Positions 38,159 through 46,253 are shown, counted from the stretch's first letter. The stretch is 63,901 nt of DNA from Streptomyces sp. TRM49041 (GCF_008271805.1 NZ_VSRY01000156.1:10642-74542); one strand, 5' to 3'. Notes: generated by a model not told the origin, from the letters alone. A program made the numbers and translations.

Positions 38159-38977
38159 GTGAACGGCGGAAACGGTGCCGGGCCCGGAGCTGCGAAGGCG
38201 TTCGGCAGGCTCCTGAAGTTTCATCGCGAGCGCGCCAACATGTCGCAGGAGGCGCTGGGCGATCACACCATGTACTCCAAGTCCCAAGTGGCCATGATCG
38301 AGCGCGGCGAGCGGAAGCCGAAGGACAAGTTCGTGGAGATCGCGGACGGCGTGCTGTGTGCACAAGGTGCACTGCTGGAGGTCGCGGAGGAACTCAAACT
38401 GAGCGGAGTCGCCGCGTGGTTCGAGGACTACTTGGAGGAGGAGAAGAAGGCTGCGGGGATCCACAAGTACGAGAACCACCTGATTCCCGGGCTGCTCCAG
38501 ACAGAGGCGTACATGCGGGCGGTCTTCGCATGCGCCGTTCCGTCGCTGGACGAGCAGGAGATCGAGGCGCAGGTTACGGCCCGGCTCGCGCGCCAAGCGG
38601 TCTACCACCGCAAGCCGAGGCCACACGTGACCTTCGTGCTGGAGAACGTCACGCTCACCAGGCCGATCGGTGGTCGGGGAGTCCTCAAGGAGAACGTTCT
38701 GCACATCCTGGACGTCGCGCGGCTGCCCAATGTCGAGATCCAGGTGATGCCCCAGCACCGCGAGACCCACGCCGGGGTCAACGGGCCCTTCACTCTGTTG
38801 GAGACAGCCAAGCGGCAGAGTCAACTCGTCTACGTCGAGGGGCAGGGCGGCCGCTACTTTCTCAGCGAACAGCCGGACGTTGGAGAGGTGTTCGCACGCT
38901 ATGGCACCCTGCGGGCACAGGCCCTGACACCGGAAGACTCCGTACGACTTATCGAACAGGTGGCGCGAGAGCTATGA
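38159..38977 (+). CDS. XRE-family regulator with DUF5753 domain
   Basis: 272 residues. An N-terminal helix-turn-helix (GRLLKFHRERANMSQEALGD, MYSKSQVAMIERGERKPKD) is followed by a DUF5753 domain (HKYENHLIPGLLQTEAYMRA, TFVLENVTLTRPIGGRGVLK, PNVEIQVMPQHRETHAGVNG). This is the WhiJ/AbaA-orfA-like class, usually paired with a DUF397 protein and involved in development or antibiotic control in some strains. GTG 38159 follows GGGGAGGA. Its stop overlaps the DUF397 start as ATGA. Confidence 0.9.
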   Translation: MNGGNGAGPGAAKAFGRLLKFHRERANMSQEALGDHTMYSKSQVAMIERGERKPKDKFVEIADGVLCAQGALLEVAEELKLSGVAAWFEDYLEEEKKAAGIHKYENHLIPGLLQTEAYMRAVFACAVPSLDEQEIEAQVTARLARQAVYHRKPRPHVTFVLENVTLTRPIGGRGVLKENVLHILDVARLPNVEIQVMPQHRETHAGVNGPFTLLETAKRQSQLVYVEGQGGRYFLSEQPDVGEVFARYGTLRAQALTPEDSVRLIEQVAREL

Positions 38978-39153
38978 GCACCGACCTCAACTGGTTCAAG
39001 AGCAGCTACAGCGGCGACCAGGGCGGCGACTGCGTCGAGGTCGCCGTCTGTCCGCACACCGTGCACGTCCGGGACTCCAAGGACACCACCCGGCCCGGCC
39101 TCGCCGTCACCCCCACCGCCTGGTCGGCGTTCCTGGAGGACCTCGGCCAGTAG
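38974..39153 (+). CDS. DUF397-family small protein
   Basis: 59 residues: MSTDLNWFKSSYSGDQGGDC, then VEVAVCPHTVHVRDSKDTTR, ending WSAFLEDLG. This is a complete DUF397 domain, with the typical W-x-K-S-S-Y-S and V-x-V-R-D-S-K motifs. DUF397 proteins are the translationally coupled partners of DUF5753 regulators and probably counter or tune them. The ATGA overlap at 38974-38977 supports joint synthesis. Confidence 0.93.
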   Translation: MSTDLNWFKSSYSGDQGGDCVEVAVCPHTVHVRDSKDTTRPGLAVTPTAWSAFLEDLGQ

Positions 39154-39160
39154 CCGCCGA

Positions 39161-39207
39161 CCGGACCGCCCCATCCGCCGCCTCGGTCACCGGAGGTGGG
39201 GGTCCGG
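39161..39207 (+). terminator. Stem-loop after the XRE/DUF397 operon
   Basis: CCGGACC (39161-39167) pairs with GGTCCGG (39201-39207); an inner CCCCA/TGGGG and CCTC/GGAGG continue the stem. It starts 8 bp after the DUF397 stop. Confidence 0.6.
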
Positions 39208-39232
39208 CCTGTTCATAAGCCCCGCCCCAGCC

Positions 39233-40435
39233 ATGAGGAGCCACCACTTGATCCAGCTCGCCTCGTCCGTCAACCCCGTTCTGATATCCGGCGCCGCCCT
39301 CGGCTACGCCGGTAGCGTCGCGCAGTCGCTGTTCTGGGACGCGGTGGATCAGCACTGGTACGTGTGCCAGCGGAACGTCACCGACAGCGACCAGAACCGG
39401 CTCCTCGTCTCCCGGCTCGACGCCGACGGGACCGTCCTGGACACCATGCTGGTCCTCCGTGCCGGGCACGGTGCGAACATCGGCGTCGAGCGTACGGGCG
39501 GGAAGACCTGGCTGTGGACGGACGCGATGCCCAACGGAGGCTGGGCCACGGCCATCGCCCGTATCCCGTACGTCCCCGGCGGCACCGCCGACGCGTCCGA
39601 CCCTGAGGCCACCGCCATTAACACCCCGCGCACCGGGGTGTACCGGGTCTCGGCGACCATCGACCCGACCACGCGACAACTGATCTACCGCGGCCAGATC
39701 GACAACGTGGCGTCGCATCTGGCCACCGGCTTCGTCGACCGGTACGACCTCGACGCGGCGGCCCGCGGCACCTTCACGCGGCTCGCCTCGATACCGCACG
39801 TCTCGGACCGGACGCTCCAGGGGTACGCGAGCCTCGGCGACCACCTGTACACGCTCTACGGCAACCCCGGCACCGACAACATGACTGTGACCTGCGCCGA
39901 ATGGTCGAGCGGGAAGGTCGTCCAGTCGCAGCACATCACCACCTTCGGTTCGCTGTCCCACCGGGAGCCCGAAGGCGTCTGCGTCCACCAGGACGGTCCG
40001 GGCGACGCCTCCGCCACGCTGGCCTTCGGCGTCGCCGACGGTGTCTCAGGGGCGCGGAACTACAACATCGCGCGCTTCCCCCACCCGGGTACGCACCCAT
40101 GGGTCCCGATCCCGTACGACTCCGCCTTGTACGAGCCCAACAGCTCCAACTACACCCCGCAGTTCCGGGTGGCCGGCGACCAGGTGCACCTGCACTTCTC
40201 GATGTCGAAGGTCGACGGCAAGCCCTGGAACACGGGGGAGGTGCTGTTCCAGCTGCCGGAGCGGGCCCGGCCCAACCGTACGCAGCGGCTCGTCGGGGTC
40301 GTGACCGGCGCCGCCGTCTCGGGCGACACCATGGCCGTCCGCTTCGAGGTGAGCTCCAACGGCAACGTCGTCGTCTACGACGAACGCGCCCTGACCGGCT
40401 GGATCGGCGGCGATCACAGCTTCTGGCGCTGCTGA
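39233..40435 (+). CDS. P68-RBP/TagC-like beta-propeller protein
   Basis: Up to 400 residues. The body looks like the propeller domain found in staphylophage receptor-binding proteins and TagC-like wall proteins: QSLFWDAVDQHWYVCQRNVT, GHGANIGVERTGGKTWLWTD, YASLGDHLYTLYGNPGTDN, HREPEGVCVHQDGPG. It has no signal peptide. ATG 39233 gives MRSHHLIQLASS, but the same ATG overlaps an AGGAG (39236-39240) that is well placed for TTG 39248 (MIQLASSVNPVLISG), which may be the true start. Its 3' end overlaps the convergent gene by 22 bp. A wall-glycan-binding or wall-modifying role is inference. Confidence 0.72.
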   Translation: MRSHHLIQLASSVNPVLISGAALGYAGSVAQSLFWDAVDQHWYVCQRNVTDSDQNRLLVSRLDADGTVLDTMLVLRAGHGANIGVERTGGKTWLWTDAMPNGGWATAIARIPYVPGGTADASDPEATAINTPRTGVYRVSATIDPTTRQLIYRGQIDNVASHLATGFVDRYDLDAAARGTFTRLASIPHVSDRTLQGYASLGDHLYTLYGNPGTDNMTVTCAEWSSGKVVQSQHITTFGSLSHREPEGVCVHQDGPGDASATLAFGVADGVSGARNYNIARFPHPGTHPWVPIPYDSALYEPNSSNYTPQFRVAGDQVHLHFSMSKVDGKPWNTGEVLFQLPERARPNRTQRLVGVVTGAAVSGDTMAVRFEVSSNGNVVVYDERALTGWIGGDHSFWRC

Positions 40436-41811
40436 GGCCCACGGGACCAACGGGGCTCCAGCATGCGCGTGAGGAGTGCGGCCGTGGCGCGCTGGACGTG
40501 GGCGCTGACGTGCTCGGGTTCGTGGAGGGCGAGCGGCCAGTGCGCGGTCCCGGCGACGAAGACGAGGGTCTTCCGGCCGTTCTCGTACACGCGGGTGTGC
40601 CCGGCCCCGGTGAGACGGCTCTGACCCCTGCCGTCCGTACGAGGCTCCGCGAGCAGCGTCTGCCCGGCACCCCTTGTCCCGGGCGGGGCGATGCGGGTGT
40701 CGCCGTCCGCCGCGGCCGCGGTCAGGCCCGGGACCGGCTCGCCGTCCCGCAGCTCGGAGCCGGACCAGAGCCAGTGGGCGCTGTCCCGTACGACGAGGGG
40801 CTCGGGCTGCTCCCCCGACCCCGCCACGGGGTCCCGCGCGTCCCGGTAACAGGTCAGCACGTGACCGGGGCGACCGTTGGGCGCGGGCTCGACGCGGGTG
40901 CGGAGGTCGGCGACGTCCGGGCCGAGGAAGGCGAGATGGGTGCCAGCGCCGACCGCGCGCCCGGCGACGTCGCGCATCTGCTCGGACCAGTGGGCGTGCC
41001 GCCCGGAGAAGACAATCGCGGTGTGGCGGGAGGGGGCGATCCGGCCCTCGTGCAGGTCGAGGTCGGTCGCGTACGTCACGTCGTAGCAGGCTTCCTCCGC
41101 CCACCGTGCCGTACTGGTGTCCCGCCCGAACCCTCGCGGCAGACCGAGACCGGCGTAGGGCTGGTCGAAGGACACCTTGAACATGCCCGGGCCGCGCCGG
41201 TCTTCGGCGTTGTCGGCCTGGTAGGTGGCGAAGGGCAGGACGATCAGGATGTCGGAGGGGCGGGCTGTGTCCCGTACCACGAAGGGCGTGTACGCGCGGT
41301 GGCCGTCCTCGGACGTGAAGACCGCCAGGTGGATGCCCGATACCCACGCGTCGGGCACGTCCAGTGTCCAGGACACCGGCCAGTCGCAGGCCGCCGCGCG
41401 CGAACCGTGCTGTGCGCGGGCGGACTTGCGCGGGGTGACTCGCACATCGTCGCCGGTGAGCAGGTGCCGGGCTCTGGCGCTGCCGTAGTGGCCTACGCGG
41501 TAGATCGCCACCGTGCAGGACTGCGGGACGTGCGAGGCGATGTGGAAGTCGAGGGACTCGCCGCCGCTCACCGACGTGCTGGACGCGTAACCCTGGAGCT
41601 GCGGGCGCTTCTCGTCCACGCCCATGGTGCCGCCGTGACCCACGGCCCAGCCGTCGGACCCGACTGCCTGGTTCTCCAGCACGATGGGGTTGTCGCCGGT
41701 ACGCGACGCCGTCGCCGTCGCGGCACTCCACAGTTGGGTTCCGCCCATGGCCACAGCACCGGTTCCGGCACCGACGGCGCGTAGGACCGTACGGCGAGAC
41801 AGCTCTGGCAC
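40414..41811 (-). CDS. Tat-exported N,N-dimethylformamidase beta-subunit-like protein
   Basis: 465 residues. The start SRRTVLRAVGAGTGAVAMGG is a Tat signal (twin Arg, then hydrophobic stretch). The mature part resembles the DMFase large-subunit C-terminal domain: SLDFHIASHVPQSCTVAIYR, VGHYGSARARHLLTG, SDILIVLPFATYQADNAE and SGRHAHWSEQMRDVAGRAVG. Many secreted actinobacterial proteins share this domain without being DMFases, so the substrate is unknown. The late Gly-His-Thr-Arg and the FVAGTAHWPLALHEPEHV segments are well kept. Converges with the TagC-like gene. Confidence 0.8.
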   Translation of the reverse strand: MPELSRRTVLRAVGAGTGAVAMGGTQLWSAATATASRTGDNPIVLENQAVGSDGWAVGHGGTMGVDEKRPQLQGYASSTSVSGGESLDFHIASHVPQSCTVAIYRVGHYGSARARHLLTGDDVRVTPRKSARAQHGSRAAACDWPVSWTLDVPDAWVSGIHLAVFTSEDGHRAYTPFVVRDTARPSDILIVLPFATYQADNAEDRRGPGMFKVSFDQPYAGLGLPRGFGRDTSTARWAEEACYDVTYATDLDLHEGRIAPSRHTAIVFSGRHAHWSEQMRDVAGRAVGAGTHLAFLGPDVADLRTRVEPAPNGRPGHVLTCYRDARDPVAGSGEQPEPLVVRDSAHWLWSGSELRDGEPVPGLTAAAADGDTRIAPPGTRGAGQTLLAEPRTDGRGQSRLTGAGHTRVYENGRKTLVFVAGTAHWPLALHEPEHVSAHVQRATAALLTRMLEPRWSRGPQQRQKL

Positions 41812-42152
41812 TGGGGACCTCCAGGGGACGAACAGCGAACCTCCCCACGCACGGTACGCGGACAGCGGCGGGCCGCGCTCGTCACGGGCTCCTGACCCAT
41901 GGGCGGATCAAGGGGCTGTACCCCCGTCGGACCCGGAGGTGCGGGAGCCGGCTCTCTGGGGCGGCGGCGGAGGGCCGGAGACGCGTGACTGCGATGGGGC
42001 GCTGCCATCAGCACCGGCCTCAACGTGCCGATGCGCAAGTCGCTCGCGAAGGCCGACCAGTGGAACAGCGAGGAGTTCCTGGAGAGGATGCGTGCTCGTC
42101 CGTGACCACCTGTGGATGCCTACCGGGGGCACACCGGAATTCACCGGGACAC
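41812..42152. other. Intergenic region with a small coding remnant
   Basis: About 340 bp between the DMFase-like gene start and the Rv2629-like gene end. Apart from the remnant at 41989-42105 I see no gene. Confidence 0.45.
41989..42105 (+). pseudogene. Orphan C-terminal coding remnant
   Basis: After an in-frame stop, a frame with strongly coding-like codons reads LRWGAAISTGLNVPMRKSLA, then KADQWNSEEFLERMRARP and TGA. There is no start codon with a ribosome site and the piece is only 38 codons long. It looks like the 3' end of a lost gene; the family was not recognised. Confidence 0.3.
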
Positions 42153-43232
42153 CTACCGGGCGGTGTAGCGGAGCAGGACGCCGATCCCGTCCTTCAGGGG
42201 CAGTTGCTCCTGCGGCGTGACGATCAGTTCGGACCCGGTGGCCGCCGCCGCGCGGATCAGGGCCGCCTCGGCCTGCTCCTCCCAGAAGTAGTCGACGCCG
42301 AAGGACCTCAGGTCGTGGCCGGAGGTCGCCAGTTGGGTCGGTTCGGCGCCGACCCACAGGTGGCGGCCGGTCGGCTGCGGCGTGGTGAGGACGACCGCCC
42401 GGGCCTGGCCGCGCTGGAGGGCGGTGACGGTGGCGGCCATGCCTTCGGACTCGTCGGGGTGGCGGGCGCGCTGCGACTGGAACGCGTCGAGCTGCTGCTG
42501 GTCGCGGTCGCGCAGCCGGCCGGCGAACACATCGGCCAGGTCGTCCTCGAGGACGGTGCGGCCGGGCTCCGGGTGGTGCGGGGCGCCGTTCTTGCGCCTC
42601 GTGAAGCGCGGCTGGAGGCGTTTCGGAGCGAGCCGGGTGATCGTGTTGGCGGCCCAGGGGTCTCCGGAGAGCACGATCGCCTCCATGTCGTCGGACAGTT
42701 CGCTGACGAGTACCTCCGCTTCCTCCGGCCAGTCGTCGATCCGCATTTGCTGGTGGATCTGGCGGGGCGGGGCCACCCGGCTCATCGGCCAGCTGCCGAT
42801 GCTGACGTCGACCTCGATCTCGTCGCCGCCGTCCTGGTGGTCGGAGGGGTGCAGACGGTGTGTCGCGACGGCCGCGTACGGGATGTCCGGGGCGTGCTGG
42901 AGGCAGAGCGGCGCGGTGTCGGGGATCAGCCCGTACCGGGCGGAGTCGTGGGCCGGTGGCCGGGGCAGGCACTCGGAGAGGAGGACCTGGCCGGCGGCTG
43001 CGAAGATCGCCTGCCCGTGCGGACCGGCGATCTCCCGGTCCGTACCGGCCTCGGCCTCGACGGCGAGGACGGTGTCGAGATCGGCGTCATGGGCGAGCAG
43101 GCTGTACCGGAGGTTCCGGCGACGTACCTCGATGGCCCGGTCGGGCTCGTCGATGTCGCGGGAGGTGTCCAGGTACACCGATGCGACCGGTCCGGGCTGT
43201 TCGTAGAGCGGTTCCAGAAACTGAAGCCTCAT
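42153..43232 (-). CDS. Rv2629/Vms1-type (bacterial eRF1-like) protein
   Basis: 359 residues resembling the baeRF family (Rv2629 of M. tuberculosis; fold shared with eRF1, Pelota and Vms1). Segments: FLEPLYEQPGPVASVYLDTS at the N-terminus; PYAAVATHR then EIEVDVSIGSW; the middle EEAEVLVSELSDDMEAIVLS, GDPWAANTITRLAPKR; and the C-terminal GHDLRSFGVDYFWEEQAEAA, ATGSELIVTPQEQLPLKDGI. The last part fits the pelota-type domain 3. I do not see the catalytic GGQ tripeptide of release factors, so peptidyl-tRNA hydrolysis cannot be assumed. Rv2629 is a dormancy-regulon gene; stress-linked function here is inference. Confidence 0.75.
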   Translation of the reverse strand: MRLQFLEPLYEQPGPVASVYLDTSRDIDEPDRAIEVRRRNLRYSLLAHDADLDTVLAVEAEAGTDREIAGPHGQAIFAAAGQVLLSECLPRPPAHDSARYGLIPDTAPLCLQHAPDIPYAAVATHRLHPSDHQDGGDEIEVDVSIGSWPMSRVAPPRQIHQQMRIDDWPEEAEVLVSELSDDMEAIVLSGDPWAANTITRLAPKRLQPRFTRRKNGAPHHPEPGRTVLEDDLADVFAGRLRDRDQQQLDAFQSQRARHPDESEGMAATVTALQRGQARAVVLTTPQPTGRHLWVGAEPTQLATSGHDLRSFGVDYFWEEQAEAALIRAAAATGSELIVTPQEQLPLKDGIGVLLRYTAR

Positions 43233-43380
43233 GGTGTGCTCCCGGCCTTACGGACGGCTCCCGGCGGACTGCTCGCCGGGCATGGTTCTCCGGCTTTACG
43301 GCTACCCGTGCCGGGCGGGGGGACACGCTGGGCCGGGCCTGGGCGGGGTGGTGGGCCGTGGGCCGTGGGCCGTGGTGGTG

Positions 43381-43995
43381 ATGATGGTGGCGTTGGCGCG
43401 GGCCAGGCTTCTCGGGGTCGGGGCGATGAACTCGCCCCGGTACGCCCCGGCCGGGCTGCTGGTCATGTGGCGTGACCGCCGGGTCGCGTTCGACGCCGGG
43501 CCCGGCGCCGAGCCGCCGCGCCGCCTGGATGCCTGGCTCGTGACCGATGAGCACGCGGAGCTGCGGTCGGTTCTGAAGGCCATGGCCGCCGAACGCGGCC
43601 TCGTGGCCCGTATGGGGGACCTCGCTCTCGGGGGCCTGTCCGTCCGGGCCCTGCCCGTCGCGCACACCTCGCATCCGACCTGCGGGTACCGCATCGAGGC
43701 CGGGGGTGTGGCCGTGGTGTGGGCGCCGGAGTTCTGGGAGTTCCCCGTGTGGGCGGCGGGCGCCGACCTGATGTTCGCGGAGGCGTCGGGCTGGAACCGG
43801 CGGATACGGTTCCGGGGCGGGGTCGGCGGGCACGCCCACGTACAGGAGATCGGCCGAGAGGCTGCCCGCCACAAGGTCGGACGGCTCGTGTACGCGCACA
43901 TCGGGCGGCCCTGCCTGCGGGCGATGGACGAGGGGCTGGAGCCTGGGTACGGGGAGTGGGGGCGGGAGGGCCGTACGTACACGGTCGGAGTCTGA
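43381..43995 (+). CDS. Metallo-beta-lactamase-fold protein with degenerate active site
   Basis: About 204 residues. ARARLLGVGAMNSPRYAPAG and FDAGPGAEPPRRLDAWLVTD match the first strands of MBL-fold hydrolases, and ALPVAHTSHPTCGYRIE, VVWAPEFWEFP and AGADLMFAEAS match the later ones. However, the usual HxHxDH is replaced by the region TDEHAELRSV, so the standard dinuclear metal site is not evident. The late GGHAHVQEIGREAARHKVGR and YAHIGRP segments keep potential ligands. Start ATG 43381 is approximate; a run of GGGCCGT repeats precedes it. Confidence 0.7.
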   Translation: MMVALARARLLGVGAMNSPRYAPAGLLVMWRDRRVAFDAGPGAEPPRRLDAWLVTDEHAELRSVLKAMAAERGLVARMGDLALGGLSVRALPVAHTSHPTCGYRIEAGGVAVVWAPEFWEFPVWAAGADLMFAEASGWNRRIRFRGGVGGHAHVQEIGREAARHKVGRLVYAHIGRPCLRAMDEGLEPGYGEWGREGRTYTVGV

Positions 43996-44005
43996 CGGCC
44001 TTCAC

Positions 44006-45193
44006 TCACCTGTCCGGTCCCGCCAGGCGACGGGACGCCGGGGCCGCCGCTGCCAGGGCGGCGCGCAGGTGGCCGTGGTGCTCCTCCAGGAGGCGGGCGG
44101 CCGTGGGGGCGTCCACTCCGCCCAGCAGGACGAGGATCGCGTGCTTCACCTCGCCGCCAGTCGCCTCCAGCGCCGCGGCGGTCTCCTCGTCGGGGGCGCC
44201 CGTGGCCTGCGCGACGAGGCGGTGGGAGCGGGCACGCAGCTTGTCGTTGGTGGCGCGTACGTCGACCATCAGGTTCCCGTAGGTCTTGCCGAGCCGGATC
44301 ATCGTGATCGTCGAGATCATGTTGAGGACGAGCTTCTGGGCGGTGCCCGATTTCAGGCGGGTCGAGCCGGTGATGAACTCGGGCCCGACGACGACCTCGA
44401 CGGCGTGTTCGGCGGCCGCCGCGAGCGCGCTGCCCGGGTTGCAGGCCACGCCGACCGTCAGTGCGCCCGTCTCGCGCGCGTATGTGACCGCCCCGACCGC
44501 GTACGGGGTACGGCCCGACGCCGAGACGGCCACCACCGTGTCGTCCGGGGTCAGGTCGAGCGCCTTGAGGTCGTCGTGGGCCAGCGACGCCGAGTCCTCC
44601 GCGCCCTCCACGGAACGCACGAGCGCCTCGGGACCGCCCGCGACAAGGCCCACCACCTGCGACGGGTCCGCGTTGAAGGTGGGCGGGCACTCGCTCGCGT
44701 CCAGCACTCCGAGCCGGCCCGCCGTGCCCGCGCCCGCGTAGACGAGCCGCCCGCCGCGCGCCATGCGGGACACGATGGCGTCGATCGCGGCGGCGATGCG
44801 GGGCAGCTGGGTGGCGACGGCGGCGGGTACGGCCTGGTCGCCGGCGTTCATGGTGCGGGCGATGTCGAGGGTGGACCGGGTGTCGATGTCCGCCAGGTCG
44901 GGGCTGTAGCCCTCGGTGGCGAGGGACCCCAGCTGGGCGCGGAGCTGCGCGGCGGTGTCGCCCGACTGGTCCGACGCCGGGTCCGACGCCGGGTCCGACG
45001 CCGGGTCCGACGCCGGGTCCGACGCCGGGTCCGGGGCGGGCTCCGGGGCGGGCCGGGAGGCGGGGGCCGGGGCGGGGGCCGGGGCAGGCTCCGGGGCGGG
45101 CCGGGAGGCGGGGGCCGGGGCAGGCTCCGGGGCGGGCCGGGAGGCGGGGGCCGGGGCGGGGTCCGGGGCGGGGTGGGGCGCGGGGTCGTTCAT
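44006..45193 (-). CDS. murQ: N-acetylmuramic acid 6-phosphate etherase with an unusual repetitive N-terminus
   Basis: 395 residues. From residue about 80 on, this is a complete MurQ: LGSLATEGYSPDLADIDTRS, MNAGDQAVPAAVATQLPRIA, GRLVYAGAGTAGRLGVLDAS with ECPPTFNADP (catalytic Glu), VVAVSASGRTPYAVGAV, TLKSGT-like TRLKSGTAQKLVLNM. It removes lactate from MurNAc-6-P to give GlcNAc-6-P. The first 77 residues are PAPAS/PEPAP and DPAS repeats not found in the family. A start downstream of the repeats is possible, but no Met/Val with a ribosome site is obvious; ATG 45193 is kept. It is 42 bp downstream of the rpiR gene and probably cotranscribed. Confidence 0.92.
   Translation of the reverse strand: MNDPAPHPAPDPAPAPASRPAPEPAPAPASRPAPEPAPAPAPAPASRPAPEPAPDPASDPASDPASDPASDPASDQSGDTAAQLRAQLGSLATEGYSPDLADIDTRSTLDIARTMNAGDQAVPAAVATQLPRIAAAIDAIVSRMARGGRLVYAGAGTAGRLGVLDASECPPTFNADPSQVVGLVAGGPEALVRSVEGAEDSASLAHDDLKALDLTPDDTVVAVSASGRTPYAVGAVTYARETGALTVGVACNPGSALAAAAEHAVEVVVGPEFITGSTRLKSGTAQKLVLNMISTITMIRLGKTYGNLMVDVRATNDKLRARSHRLVAQATGAPDEETAAALEATGGEVKHAILVLLGGVDAPTAARLLEEHHGHLRAALAAAAPASRRLAGPDR
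44969..45170. repeat. Tandem repeats encoding the MurQ N-terminal extension
   Basis: From 44969 to about 45030, five 12-bp units GTCCGACGCCGG encode the DPAS repeat (minus strand). Beyond that, larger direct repeats of about 36 bp (built on GGGCCGGGAGGCGGGGGCC) encode the PAPAS/PEPAP block. Confidence 0.85.
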
Positions 45194-45235
45194 GTGCGGG
45201 GCTCTTTCGGCGTCGTACGGGGGCGGTGTGCGTGC

Positions 45236-46195
45236 TCAGCGGGCGGTCGTACGCGGGCGTGGCGTCGCTCTGCGGTGCGCCAGCGCCTCGTACGACGCCG
45301 ACAGGGCGGGCGCGGCCGTCGCGTACGTACGCTGCGTGACCCCGGTGAACAGGCAGTCGACGACGAGGAGTTGGCTTGTACGGGACGACATGGCGGCCGG
45401 GCGCAGCTCGGTCTCGCGCGCGGTGGACGTGGTGAGGACGTGGTCGGCGTACTGCGTGACCGGACCGTCCGGGCGGCCGGTGATCGCGACGGTCGCCGCG
45501 CCGCGCTCGAAGGCGACGCGCAGCGGCTCGATGACGTCCCCGGTGGCACCCGAATGGGTGATGGCGATCGCCACGTCGCCGGGGCGGAGCTGCACGGCGT
45601 TGGTGACGGCCAGGTGCGGGTCGTTGTGGGCGTGGGCGACGAGGCCGATGCGCAGCAGCTTCTGGGCCAGGTCCTGGGCCACGAGGCCCGAGGCGCCGAC
45701 GCCGTAGATGTCCGTGCGGCGGGCGTCGGCGAGCGCCGTGACGGCGGCCCCGAGCTGGGCGGTGTCGAGGGCGGCGGCCGTGTCGGCGAGGGTCTGCTGC
45801 TCGTCGCGGGCAAGCTTCGCGACGACGTCCTCGATCGGATCGTCGACCGCGATGTCGGACGTGACGGCCGGGGACCCGCCGGAGCCGCGCCGGGCGGCGA
45901 GCCCGGCGAGGGCGAGGCGGAGGTCGCGGTAGCCGGGGTAGCCGAGGAGGCGGGCGGTGCGGACGACGGTGGCCTCGCTGGTGCCGGTCAGCTCGGCCAG
46001 TCCGGTGACCGTGAGGGCCGCACACCCGGCCGGGTCGGTGGCGACGGCCTCGGCGACTCGCTGCATGGAGCGGGTCATGGACGGAGCCAGGGTGCGCACC
46101 TTCGCGGCGAGCGGGTCGGGGGCTGCGCCACCACCACCCGTACGCGAATCGGCGGCTGCCGCACCGATGAAAGTTTCCTTCACGTCCTCGGTCAC
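45236..46195 (-). CDS. MurR/RpiR-family regulator with SIS domain
   Basis: 319 residues: an N-terminal RpiR helix-turn-helix (SMQRVAEAVATDPAGCAALT, VTGLAELTGTSEATVVRTAR) and a C-terminal SIS domain (DIYGVGASGLVAQDLAQKLL, DVAIAITHSGATGDVIEPLR). By family and by position before murQ, it probably senses a phosphorylated amino sugar (MurNAc-6-P or GlcNAc-6-P). ATG 46195 lies 3 bp from a perfect CTGAAA-N5-TTTCAG operator, indicating autoregulation. Divergent from the small conserved gene at 46254. Confidence 0.9.
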   Translation of the reverse strand: MTEDVKETFIGAAAADSRTGGGGAAPDPLAAKVRTLAPSMTRSMQRVAEAVATDPAGCAALTVTGLAELTGTSEATVVRTARLLGYPGYRDLRLALAGLAARRGSGGSPAVTSDIAVDDPIEDVVAKLARDEQQTLADTAAALDTAQLGAAVTALADARRTDIYGVGASGLVAQDLAQKLLRIGLVAHAHNDPHLAVTNAVQLRPGDVAIAITHSGATGDVIEPLRVAFERGAATVAITGRPDGPVTQYADHVLTTSTARETELRPAAMSSRTSQLLVVDCLFTGVTQRTYATAAPALSASYEALAHRRATPRPRTTAR

Positions 46196-46197
46196 GA

Positions 46198-46214
46198 CTG
46201 AAACGTATTTTCAG
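46198..46214. promoter_or_regulatory. RpiR-type operator
   Basis: CTGAAACGTATTTTCAG is a perfect 6-bp inverted repeat with a 5-bp AT-rich centre, the form (TGAAA-N5-TTTCA) reported for several MurR/RpiR regulators. It sits directly before the rpiR start codon and within 40 bp of the divergent gene. Confidence 0.7.
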
Positions 46215-46253
46215 CGATGGTGGCCGTCAACCCCGCGGGTCAGAATGGGCTCC

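Noticed and set aside
44961..45180. CRISPR-like direct repeats
   Set aside because: The repeats are contiguous, in frame, and encode the Pro/Ala-rich MurQ extension; there are no unique spacers or cas genes.
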